A DNA stretch of 5,067 bases from Myxococcales bacterium. GTDB taxonomy: Bacteria; Myxococcota; Myxococcia; Myxococcales; Anaeromyxobacteraceae. The stretch covers positions 1 through 5,067 of the forward strand of contig JAJYHA010000488.1 in assembly GCA_021784995.1 (NCBI GenBank), in the 5' to 3' direction. Under the pieces are notes generated by a model that was not told where the DNA came from, did no database searches, and saw nothing but the letters and a program-made list of their open reading frames with translations. This document shows positions 1 to 5,067 of this stretch, in pieces (the first letter of the stretch is position 1; every line of letters begins with the position of its first letter). The translations under genes were made by a program, and so were the position numbers.

Positions 1-186
1 CGCGACGCCGCCCAGCCCGCGCAGCGCCGCGTCGAGCCCCTCCCACGACGGCGGCGGGGCCACGGTGATCGCCGGCGCCTCGAGCACGTCCGCGCCGAGG
101 GCGCGCAGCCGGGCGGCGAGCGAGTCCTCCCCTCCCGCGCCCCGGGTCACCGCCACGCGCCGGCCGGCGAGCGGCCCACCCGTCAC
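1..186 (-). CDS. hemD: Uroporphyrinogen-III synthase, N-terminal part (runs off the left edge)
   Basis: The product would cyclise and rearrange hydroxymethylbilane to uroporphyrinogen III, the branch point to heme, siroheme and cobalamin, in the cytoplasm. Only the first 62 codons are present. What is seen: after a short leader, the strand-helix opening typical of HemD (GRRVAVTR at residues 8-15, then a helix with SLAARLRALGADVLEAPAI at about 22-40). This resembles the usual VTRP/LRALGAEV/P-I pattern of the first half-domain. The chosen start is GTG at 186-184, with GGAG at 197-194 seven nt upstream. Upstream GTG codons are in other frames and close quickly. The gene lies 25 nt after the hemC stop on the same strand, the expected partner order, so co-transcription is very likely. 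Identity rests on a short fragment plus strong context. The catalytic half and total length cannot be judged. Confidence 0.86.
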   Translation of the reverse strand, partial: MTGGPLAGRRVAVTRGAGGEDSLAARLRALGADVLEAPAITVAPPPSWEGLDAALRGLGGVA

Positions 187-211
187 GGCGCGGCTCCACG
201 GCGCGGCACGG

Positions 212-1126
212 TCAGCGGCCTTCCAGCTCGCGCAGGATCTCGGCGGCGCCCTTCCCGAGCAGCTCCTCCCCGAGCGCCTCGCCCAGGGCGCGCGCGTCGG
301 CGCCCGGCCCGCTGCGCTCGCCGCGGATGCAGCGGGTCCCGTCGAGCGAGGCGACCAGCGCCCGCAGGGTCACGCGCCCCCCGTCCACCGTCGCGTGCGC
401 GGCGATGGGGACCTGGCACCCGCCCTCGAGGCGCCGCAGCAGCCCGCGCTCCGCCTCGACGCGCTGGCGCGTGACGGCGTCGTCGAGCGGCGCCAGCCGC
501 GCCAGCGTGGCCGGATCGTCGGCGCGCGCCTCGAGCGCGAGCGCACCCTGCGCCACCGCGGGCAGCATCTCGGCGGGCTCGAAGATCTGCGTGGCGTGCG
601 CTGCGAGCCCGAGGCGGCGCAGGCCCGCGTAGGCGAGCACGACCGCGTCGAGCCCCTCCTGGATCTTGCGCAGGCGCGTCTCGACGTTCCCGCGCACCGT
701 CTCGACCTGGAGGTCGGACCGGAGCGCCCGCAGCTGCGCGGCGCGGCGCAGGCTCGAGGTGCCCACCCGGGCGCCGCGCGGGAGATCCTCCAGCCGCCGC
801 GCGGCGCGGGCGCAGAGCGCGTCGCGCGGGTCCTCGCGCACCGGCACCGCCCCCACGGTGAGGCCGTCGGCCAGCACGGCCGGCAGGTCCTTCATGGAGT
901 GGACGGCGACCTCCGCGTCCCGGGCGAGGAGCGCGTCCTCGATCTCCTTCACGAAGAGCCCCTTGCCGCCCACGCGCGCCAGCGCGACGTCGAGGATCTT
1001 GTCGCCCTTGGTCACCAGCTCGTGGAGGCGGACCTCCAGGCCGGGCTCCCGCGCGCGGAGCAGGTCCGCGACGTGGTGGGCCTGCCACTTGGCCAGCGCG
1101 CTGCGTCGAGTCGCGATGCGGATCAT
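212..1126 (-). CDS. hemC: Hydroxymethylbilane synthase (porphobilinogen deaminase)
   Basis: This cytoplasmic enzyme joins four porphobilinogen units into the linear tetrapyrrole hydroxymethylbilane, using a covalent dipyrromethane cofactor. The 304-residue protein is of normal family length and looks intact. It opens with IRIATRRSALAKWQA (residues 2-16). KGDKILD (40-46) and the GGKGLFVKEIE segment (53-63) follow. HSMKD (76-80) carries Asp80, equivalent to the catalytic Asp84 of E. coli. Cofactor-binding arginines are seen in GTSSLRR (Arg127, Arg128), VRGNVETR (Arg145, Arg151) and nearby. The cofactor-attachment cysteine is Cys237 in EGGCQVP. The start is ATG at 1126-1124, directly abutting the hemA TAG (TAGATG). 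GGAG at 1139-1136 lies 9 nt upstream inside the last hemA codons, so translation is probably coupled to hemA. All diagnostic residues are present and no oddity was seen. Confidence 0.98.
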   Translation of the reverse strand: MIRIATRRSALAKWQAHHVADLLRAREPGLEVRLHELVTKGDKILDVALARVGGKGLFVKEIEDALLARDAEVAVHSMKDLPAVLADGLTVGAVPVREDPRDALCARAARRLEDLPRGARVGTSSLRRAAQLRALRSDLQVETVRGNVETRLRKIQEGLDAVVLAYAGLRRLGLAAHATQIFEPAEMLPAVAQGALALEARADDPATLARLAPLDDAVTRQRVEAERGLLRRLEGGCQVPIAAHATVDGGRVTLRALVASLDGTRCIRGERSGPGADARALGEALGEELLGKGAAEILRELEGR

Positions 1127-2440
1127 CTACCGTTTCTCCGGGAGCGCCACCACGTTGTCCGCGGGCGCCTGGGCGCCGTCGTCCCGCTCGACGGCGTCGT
1201 TGTCGATGCCGAACAGCTCGGCGGCCGCGCCGGGCAGCGAGGTGTCCCCGCTCGACGCCGCCTGCTTCAGGCGCGCCGTCGGGCCGTGCAGGAGCTTGTT
1301 GACGATGGCGCGGGCCATGGCCTCCACGCTCCTGCGCCCCTTCTCGTCGAGCTTGCCGCCCACGTGGACCAGGGTGCGCTCGGCCTCGGCGAGCGCGATC
1401 TCCTCCGCGCGGCGCCGGAGCGCGGCCAGCACCGGCAGCGCGGCGCGCGCCTCCCGCTCGGCGAAGAAGGCCATCACCTCCGCCTCGACGATCGCCTCCC
1501 CGCGCAGCGCCTCGCCCGCGCGCGCCTCCTTCGTGGTGTGGACCACCTTCTGCAGGTCGTCCATGTCGTAGGCGTAGACGTTGTCCAGCTCGGCGCAGCG
1601 CGGGTCGACGTTGCGAGGCACCGCCAGATCGATGAAGCAGGCGGAGCGGTTCCGCCGCGACTTCATGATCCCCTGCGCCAGCTCGGCGGTGATGACGTAG
1701 CTCGGCGCGCCGGTGGAGACGATGACGACGTCGGCCTCGACCAGGAGCTGGTGCAGCTCGCTCCAGGCGCGCGCGGTGCCGCCGGTCTGCGCCGCCAGCG
1801 CCTGGGCGCGCTCCGGCGAGCGGTTCGTCACCAGGACGCGCCCCGCCCCCAGCGACGCCAGCGCCTTGGCCGACAGGGCGCCCATCTTGCCGGCGCCCAC
1901 CAGCAGGATGGCGCGCCCGCGCAGGTCGCCGAAGATCTTCGCCACCAGCTCCACCGCGACCTGCGAGACCGAGCTGGCGCCGCGACCGATGTCGGTCTCG
2001 GTGCGGACGCGCTTGGCCGTCGCGAAGGCGCGGTTGCACAGCCGGGACACGTACGGGCCGGCGCAGCCGACGCCGCTGGCGAGCCCGTAGGCCTCCTTCA
2101 CCTGCCCCAGGATCTGCTGCTCGCCCAGCACCATCGAGTCGAGCGAGGCCGAGACGCGGTACAGGTGCCGGACCGCCTCGGCCCCGGCACACTCGTAGAG
2201 GTGGCCGTCGGCCCCAGGCGCCCGGTCGAGGAAGAAGCGCCGCGCCGGCTCCGCCGAGGCGGCCAGGGCGTACACCTCGACCCGGTTGCAGGTGGAGACG
2301 ACGAGCGCCTCCTGCACGCCGTCGGCGGCGCGCAGCCGGAGCAGCGCGTCCTTGAGCCCGTCACCCGACAGGGCCACCCGCTCGCGCACCGCGATGGGCG
2401 CCGAGTGGTGCGAGAGCCCGACCAGGTACAGCTCGCTCAC
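1127..2440 (-). CDS. hemA: Glutamyl-tRNA reductase
   Basis: It reduces glutamyl-tRNA(Glu) with NADPH to glutamate-1-semialdehyde, the first committed and usually rate-limiting step of the C5 tetrapyrrole pathway. The protein has 437 residues, normal for the family. The N-terminal catalytic domain begins [18 protein letters not shown] and contains STCNR (49-53) with nucleophile Cys51 (E. coli Cys50). His92 lies in the [25 protein letters not shown] block (91-115). A Rossmann domain follows with VGAGKMG (181-187), preceded by ASSVS (155-159). The helical dimerisation domain covers about 320-412 and ends near LFGI. The last ~25 residues are acidic/Ala-rich and probably disordered. The start is GTG at 2440-2438, overlapping the ccsA stop as GTGA, with GGGGGGA at 2454-2448 seven nt upstream. 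An open frame continues upstream to about 2647, but that part lies inside ccsA and lacks family character, so the longer start is rejected. Confidence 0.97.
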   Translation of the reverse strand: MSELYLVGLSHHSAPIAVRERVALSGDGLKDALLRLRAADGVQEALVVSTCNRVEVYALAASAEPARRFFLDRAPGADGHLYECAGAEAVRHLYRVSASLDSMVLGEQQILGQVKEAYGLASGVGCAGPYVSRLCNRAFATAKRVRTETDIGRGASSVSQVAVELVAKIFGDLRGRAILLVGAGKMGALSAKALASLGAGRVLVTNRSPERAQALAAQTGGTARAWSELHQLLVEADVVIVSTGAPSYVITAELAQGIMKSRRNRSACFIDLAVPRNVDPRCAELDNVYAYDMDDLQKVVHTTKEARAGEALRGEAIVEAEVMAFFAEREARAALPVLAALRRRAEEIALAEAERTLVHVGGKLDEKGRRSVEAMARAIVNKLLHGPTARLKQAASSGDTSLPGAAAELFGIDNDAVERDDGAQAPADNVVALPEKR

Positions 2441-3267
2441 TGGAAGGTCCCCCCGTGCCGGGTCACGTTCGGGACCGCGCCCATCGCGATCATCGATCCG
2501 AGGACGAGCAGGAAGCCCACCAGCGTCAGGAGCGCGTAGCGCCGGCCGTGGATCCCCAGGTGCCGGAGCTGCACCATGGCGCCGTAGAGGAGCCAGACCA
2601 CGAGGGCGGCCACCTGCTGCGGGTCCCACATCCAGAAGCTGCCCCATGCGTTCTTGGCCACCAGCGCGCCGGTGATGAGGGCGATCGACCAGACCGCGAA
2701 CCCCGTCCGCACCAGGCGCTGGTTGAGCCGGTCGAGCGACTCGAGCGAGGGCAGCCGCGAGAAGAGCGCGCCGAAGCGCTTCCCCTTCACCTCGCGCTCC
2801 TGCAGCAGGTACATCAGCGCCACCCCGAAGGCGATCGCGAAGAGCGCCACCCCGCCGATGGCGGTCGAGATGTGGAGCTTCAGCGTCGGCAGGCGCACCA
2901 CCTCGGGCACCTCGCCCGGGTGCAGCGGTCCCAGGCCGAAGACGCCGGGGAGGACCGCCATGAAGACCAGCGGCAGGATGAAGGCGCCCACGGCCGGGAG
3001 CGGCCAGAGGCGCTGCAGCAGGAGGAACGCGCCCGCGGCGATCCAGCCCAGCATCCCGAACCCGCCGCGCAGGTTGAAGAACTCCGCCCCGCCGTACTCG
3101 CCGCAGGCGATGCCGATGGAGACGGCGTGGACCACGAACCCCGCCGCGACGAGGAGGTAACCCGCCGTCGCGGCGCGCGAGTGGCGCGGACGGGCGAAGA
3201 AGAGGACGTACGCGGCGGCCGCGCCCAGGTACAGGGCCGCGGCGATCCTGAGAACCGTCACACTCAT
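2437..3267 (-). CDS. ccsA: CcsA/HemX-family cytochrome c assembly membrane protein
   Basis: A 276-residue integral membrane protein of the CcsA/CcmC heme-handling family. About eight hydrophobic segments are seen, near residues 5-25, 34-53, 68-88, 93-111, 133-155, 188-206, 218-236 and 243-264. Between segments 6 and 7 is a tryptophan-rich WWD-type motif, [11 protein letters not shown] (208-218), the expected outward-facing heme-binding loop. Candidate heme-ligand histidines are His47, His132 (KLHIS) and His271 (TRHGGTF). The glutamate usual after WDPK is replaced by glutamine. In the family these proteins bind and present heme for cytochrome c maturation (System II with ResB/CcsB). The HemX subgroup sits before hemA and in Bacillus affects HemA level. 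The position directly before hemA favours a HemX-like role, but the sequence cannot decide, and no ResB gene lies in the window. The start is ATG at 3267-3265 with GGGAGGA at 3284-3278, a rather long spacing of 11 nt from GGAGG. Confidence 0.9.
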   Translation of the reverse strand: MSVTVLRIAAALYLGAAAAYVLFFARPRHSRAATAGYLLVAAGFVVHAVSIGIACGEYGGAEFFNLRGGFGMLGWIAAGAFLLLQRLWPLPAVGAFILPLVFMAVLPGVFGLGPLHPGEVPEVVRLPTLKLHISTAIGGVALFAIAFGVALMYLLQEREVKGKRFGALFSRLPSLESLDRLNQRLVRTGFAVWSIALITGALVAKNAWGSFWMWDPQQVAALVVWLLYGAMVQLRHLGIHGRRYALLTLVGFLLVLGSMIAMGAVPNVTRHGGTFQ

Positions 3268-3277
3268 GCGCGCGCCA

Positions 3278-3284
3278 TCCTCCC
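3278..3284 (-). promoter_or_regulatory. Shine-Dalgarno sequence of ccsA
   Basis: GGGAGGA on the minus strand is a strong anti-16S match, but it stands 11 nt from the ccsA ATG (counting from GGAGG), longer than the usual 5-9. Its last A is also the first base of an out-of-frame ATG at 3278-3276 that opens a four-codon reading frame ending in ATGA at the ccsA start. Confidence 0.6.
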
Positions 3285-3319
3285 TCGAGCTCCCCCGCCG
3301 CGCCGGGGTGCCCCGGCCG

Positions 3320-3349
3320 GTCTTACGCCAAGCGGGCGGGGAGGCGCAA
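3320..3349 (-). promoter_or_regulatory. Possible sigma70-like promoter of the ccsA-hemA-hemC-hemD operon
   Basis: On the minus strand TTGCGC (3349-3344) and TAAGAC (3325-3320) are separated by 18 nt. Each matches its consensus in about half of its positions. This would place a start near 3313 and give a leader of roughly 45 nt before the ccsA ATG. A promoter must lie in this divergent spacer because ccsA is the first gene of the run, but the exact element is a guess from weak matches. Confidence 0.25.
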
Positions 3350-3437
3350 CCCCGACGTTGCCGCGCCGGTATCGCAACAGCGGACGATCACCGCGGATTC
3401 TCGCCTCCGCCGGCTGGGTCCGGAATGCCGGGGCCGC

Positions 3438-3471
3438 GCCGCCCGGCGGCCCCGGGCCGCTTGCGGGGCCG
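3438..3471. repeat. Nested GC-rich inverted repeats upstream of trxA
   Basis: Three inverted repeats overlap here. GCCGCC and GGCGGC flank one base at 3438-3450. GCGGCCC and GGGCCGC flank one base at 3446-3460. CGGCCCC (3447-3453) and GGGGCCG (3465-3471) form a 7-bp stem with an 11-nt loop. They are mutually exclusive as hairpins and cover the putative -35 region of trxA. No T-run follows, so this is not a classical terminator. Such structures arise easily in DNA this GC-rich, so a function is only possible. Confidence 0.4.
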
Positions 3472-3489
3472 GGAGCGTGCGATTAGAAA
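3461..3489 (+). promoter_or_regulatory. Possible trxA promoter adjacent to the start codon
   Basis: TTGCGG (3461-3466) and TAGAAA (3484-3489) are 17 nt apart. They match the -35 consensus in three positions and the -10 consensus in four. The A/T-containing stretch 3481-3490 stands out in the surrounding GC-rich DNA. A -10 ending at 3489 would put the transcription start at about 3496, which is the trxA ATG itself. That would make the message leaderless and would fit the absence of a nearby Shine-Dalgarno sequence. Confidence 0.35.
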
Positions 3490-3495
3490 CGCGCC

Positions 3496-3825
3496 ATGGA
3501 ATCCAGCGACGTGGTCATACTCGAGGAGGGCACCTGGGAGTCCGAGGTGCTGAAGAGCGAAACGCCCGTGCTCGTCGACTTCTGGGCGACCTGGTGCGGG
3601 CCCTGCAAGGCGATCGCGCCCACGGTGGCCGAGGTGGCCCGGGACTTCAAGGGGAAGGTCAAGGTGGGCAAGCTGGACGTCGACCAGCACCGGCAGGTGG
3701 CCGGCAAGTACGGCATCCGCTCCATCCCCACCCTCCTGGTCTTCAAGCAGGGGCGCGTGGTGGACACCATCGTCGGCCAGGTCCCCAAGTCGAAGCTGGC
3801 CGACGCGCTGAACAAGGTGGTGTAG
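3496..3825 (+). CDS. trxA: Thioredoxin
   Basis: A cytoplasmic disulfide reductase, kept reduced by thioredoxin reductase, that serves ribonucleotide reductase, peroxiredoxins and other targets. The 109-residue protein matches the usual length of TrxA (about 108) and shows the whole fold. VLVDFWATWCGPCK (25-38) holds the redox pair Cys34/Cys37 and the buried acid Asp28. GKLDVDQ (58-64) follows, then SIPT with the cis-proline at Pro78, and VGQVPKSKL (93-101) near the last helix. There is no signal peptide and no extra domain. The ATG at 3496 gives the normal N-terminus. The only GGGAG (3471-3475) is 20 nt upstream, too far to act, so the start may be leaderless. It is the only plus-strand gene here, divergent from ccsA and convergent with rodA, so it is probably a single-gene unit. 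The link to heme or cytochrome c genes is only positional. Confidence 0.98.
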   Translation: MESSDVVILEEGTWESEVLKSETPVLVDFWATWCGPCKAIAPTVAEVARDFKGKVKVGKLDVDQHRQVAGKYGIRSIPTLLVFKQGRVVDTIVGQVPKSKLADALNKVV

Positions 3826-3845
3826 CGGGGCCGGCGCCGCGCGGC

Positions 3846-4976
3846 TCAGTTGACGAAGCGGCGCATCGCCACGTTGTCGAGCAGGCCGACGCCGATCATC
3901 ACGGCCATGATGGACGAGCCGCCGTAGCTCATGAGCGGCAGGGTCACCCCGACCACGGGGAGGACGCCCGTCACCATGCCCATGTTGATAAAGGCGTGCC
4001 AGAAGAGCATGCCCGTCACGCCCACGGCCAGGAAGTGGCCGAACCGGTCGCGCGCGTTGGCGGCGATCCCGAGCGCCGAGACCACGAGCGCGTAGTAGAG
4101 GCCGAGCAGGAGCACGCACCCCACGAACCCGTGCTCCTCGGCCCACACCGAGAAGATGAAGTCGGTGTGCTGCTCGGGGAGGAACGAGAGCAGCGTCTGG
4201 GTGCCCTGGCCCCAGCCCTTTCCGATCCCCTGCCCCGAGCCGACCGCGATCATGGACTGCGTGGCGTGGTACCCGGCGCCGAGCACGTCGCCCTCGGGGT
4301 CGAGGAAGGTCTCGACGCGCCGCTTCTGGTAGGGCTTCAGGTGGGGGTAGGCGAAGGCGGCGCCCACCACCACCACCAGCCCCACCGTCGCCAGCGCCTG
4401 CCAGCGCACCTTCGCGAACAGGATGACGGTGGCGCCCACGGCCACCACGATGAGCGCCGTCCCGAGGTCGGGCTGCTTGAGGATGAGCAGCGCCGGCAGG
4501 AGCGTGATCGCCGCCGGCACCGCGAGCGCGATCAGCCCGTAGCCGTCCTTCCGCTTGCCCGCGTCCATGTGGAACCAGCGCGCCAGCGCCAGCGCCACCG
4601 CGATCTTGGCCAGCTCCGACGGCTGGAAGTTGAGGGGGCCCAGCGAGAGCCAGCGCCGCGCCCCCATGATGACGCGCCCCTTCACCATCACGGCGAGGAG
4701 CATGAGCACCACCAGCGCGTAGAAGGGGTAGGCGCCGCGCATGAAGCGCCGGTAGTCGACGAGCCCGATGGCGAGCGCGGTGACCGCCCCCACCCCCATC
4801 CACGACACCTGCGAGATCCAGACCGGCGCGTGCGCGCTGCGCGAGGCCGACGCCAGGTTCCAGACCCCCAGGGCCGAGATGGCGAGCACCAGGAAGGCCA
4901 CGTGCCACGGGTAGTGCGTGAAGGCGCGCCGCCGGGACGGGAGGCCGGCGCGGGGGAGCGAGACGTCAAGCGCCAC
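3846..4976 (-). CDS. rodA: Rod shape-determining protein RodA, SEDS peptidoglycan glycosyltransferase
   Basis: A polytopic inner-membrane SEDS enzyme that polymerises lipid II into glycan strands in the elongasome, working with the transpeptidase PBP2. The product has 376 residues, normal for RodA. It starts with a basic cytoplasmic stretch (SRRRAFTHYPWH, 14-25) and has about ten hydrophobic segments. Visible landmarks are RRWLSLGPLNFQPSELAK (107-124), KQPDLGTALI (167-176), the loop KPYQKRRVETFLDPE (214-228) and GYHATQSMIAVGSG (235-248). LPEQHTDFIF (266-275) contains Asp272, the counterpart of the essential Asp262 in E. coli RodA. The SEDS signature runs from Asn331 to Ser355 (GVLPVVGVTLPLMSYGGSS). 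The start is GTG at 4976-4974 with AGGTGA at 4985-4980. RodA is preferred over FtsW because of its short N-terminus and its probable position after mrdA. It is likely the last gene of a cell-shape operon. Confidence 0.96.
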   Translation of the reverse strand: MALDVSLPRAGLPSRRRAFTHYPWHVAFLVLAISALGVWNLASASRSAHAPVWISQVSWMGVGAVTALAIGLVDYRRFMRGAYPFYALVVLMLLAVMVKGRVIMGARRWLSLGPLNFQPSELAKIAVALALARWFHMDAGKRKDGYGLIALAVPAAITLLPALLILKQPDLGTALIVVAVGATVILFAKVRWQALATVGLVVVVGAAFAYPHLKPYQKRRVETFLDPEGDVLGAGYHATQSMIAVGSGQGIGKGWGQGTQTLLSFLPEQHTDFIFSVWAEEHGFVGCVLLLGLYYALVVSALGIAANARDRFGHFLAVGVTGMLFWHAFINMGMVTGVLPVVGVTLPLMSYGGSSIMAVMIGVGLLDNVAMRRFVN

Positions 4977-5067
4977 GGTTCACCTGCGAGGCCGTGACGG
5001 CCGGCCGGGCCGGTCCCGCGCCGCCGGCGGGGGGCGCGGCACCTTCGCCCGCGCCCGGAGCCGGTGG
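4966..5067 (-). CDS. mrdA: Probable C-terminal tail of penicillin-binding protein 2 (partial)
   Basis: One minus-strand frame is open from the right edge to TGA at 4968-4966, giving 33 residues rich in Pro, Ala and Gly (it begins PPAPGAGEGAAPPAGG and ends ASQVNRGA). It overlaps the rodA start by 11 nt. The usual gene before rodA is mrdA, and low-complexity tails are common on PBP2 of high-GC bacteria. No transpeptidase motif lies within this piece, so the identity is inferred from context only. A second frame, ending at TGA 4982-4980, gives an Arg/Pro-rich peptide of the kind expected from a shadow frame but cannot be excluded. In that case the gene would stop just before rodA with no overlap. 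Confidence 0.45.
   Translation of the reverse strand, partial: PPAPGAGEGAAPPAGGAGPARPAVTASQVNRGA

Noticed and set aside
65..2539. An uninterrupted 824-codon plus-strand reading frame antisense to hemA, hemC and part of hemD.
   Set aside because: Its product is Arg/His/Gly/Ala-rich low-complexity sequence with no family character. Well-supported heme genes occupy the other strand, and long antisense frames are expected where third positions are nearly all G/C.
2441..2647. A longer hemA start giving a 506-residue product.
   Set aside because: The extra N-terminus lies wholly inside ccsA, shows no resemblance to glutamyl-tRNA reductase, and the GTG at 2440 has a good SD and gives the family's normal N-terminus.
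3380..3394. A possible operator-like inverted repeat (GCGG, 7-nt centre, CCGC) in the divergent spacer.
   Set aside because: Only four base pairs per arm match. That is expected by chance at this composition, and it fits no FNR-type or other recognised site.
2455..3486. A 343-codon plus-strand frame antisense to ccsA.
   Set aside because: It is rich in Glu/Arg/His/Gln with no recognisable domain, while ccsA on the opposite strand shows transmembrane segments and the WWD-type motif.
3268..3495. A riboswitch or small RNA in the 228-nt spacer.
   Set aside because: No cobalamin, SAM or other recognisable riboswitch core was seen. The inverted repeats are adequately explained by base composition.
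3826..3845. A bidirectional rho-independent terminator between trxA and rodA.
   Set aside because: The spacer has short GC palindromes but no adequate loop and no T-run on either strand.
3388..4997. Long open frames of 506 codons on both strands across trxA and rodA.
   Set aside because: Both are compositional shadows. The genuine trxA and rodA products have complete motifs in other frames, while these translations are repetitive and Arg/Gly/His-rich.

Overview
The window is very GC-rich chromosomal DNA with a strong G/C third-position bias and frequent GTG starts. Gene content, order and protein character suggest a myxobacterium-type organism (Myxococcota, formerly Deltaproteobacteria), most likely Anaeromyxobacter or a close relative. 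That placement rests on recognition of the proteins and the gene order, not on a database search. Nothing in the window looks mobile or foreign. It is mostly housekeeping DNA, with no tRNA, rRNA, CRISPR array, insertion sequence or prophage gene visible.

Region 1 (1-3267, minus strand) is a tetrapyrrole (heme/siroheme/cobalamin precursor) operon read from right to left. It starts with a membrane protein of the CcsA/HemX cytochrome c assembly family, followed by hemA (glutamyl-tRNA reductase), hemC (hydroxymethylbilane synthase) and the first 62 codons of hemD (uroporphyrinogen-III synthase), which runs off the left edge. The genes are tightly packed. ccsA and hemA overlap by 4 nt (GTGA), the hemA stop abuts the hemC start (TAGATG), and 25 nt separate hemC from hemD. 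Together they carry glutamyl-tRNA through glutamate-1-semialdehyde (hemL lies elsewhere) and, after porphobilinogen (hemB not seen here), to uroporphyrinogen III.

Region 2 (3268-3495) is the only real intergenic space, a 228-nt divergent spacer. It must hold the promoter of the heme operon and that of trxA. It contains dense GC-rich inverted repeats and weak sigma70-like elements. The trxA start has no close Shine-Dalgarno sequence, but a TAGAAA -10-like element sits 6 nt upstream, so a leaderless mRNA is possible.

Region 3 (3496-3825, plus strand) is a complete, canonical thioredoxin (trxA) with the WCGPC active site. It stands alone on the plus strand between the two minus-strand gene groups.

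Region 4 (3846-5067, minus strand) holds rodA, the SEDS peptidoglycan glycosyltransferase of the elongasome. It is preceded by what is probably the Pro/Ala/Gly-rich C-terminal tail of the penicillin-binding protein PBP2 (mrdA), overlapping rodA by 11 nt. This looks like the 3' end of an mre/mrd cell-shape operon. trxA and rodA converge with only 20 nt between their stop codons.

I did not find a convincing undescribed system. The points most worth a second look are the altered tryptophan-rich motif in the CcsA-like protein, the possibly leaderless trxA, and the unverified low-complexity tail upstream of rodA.
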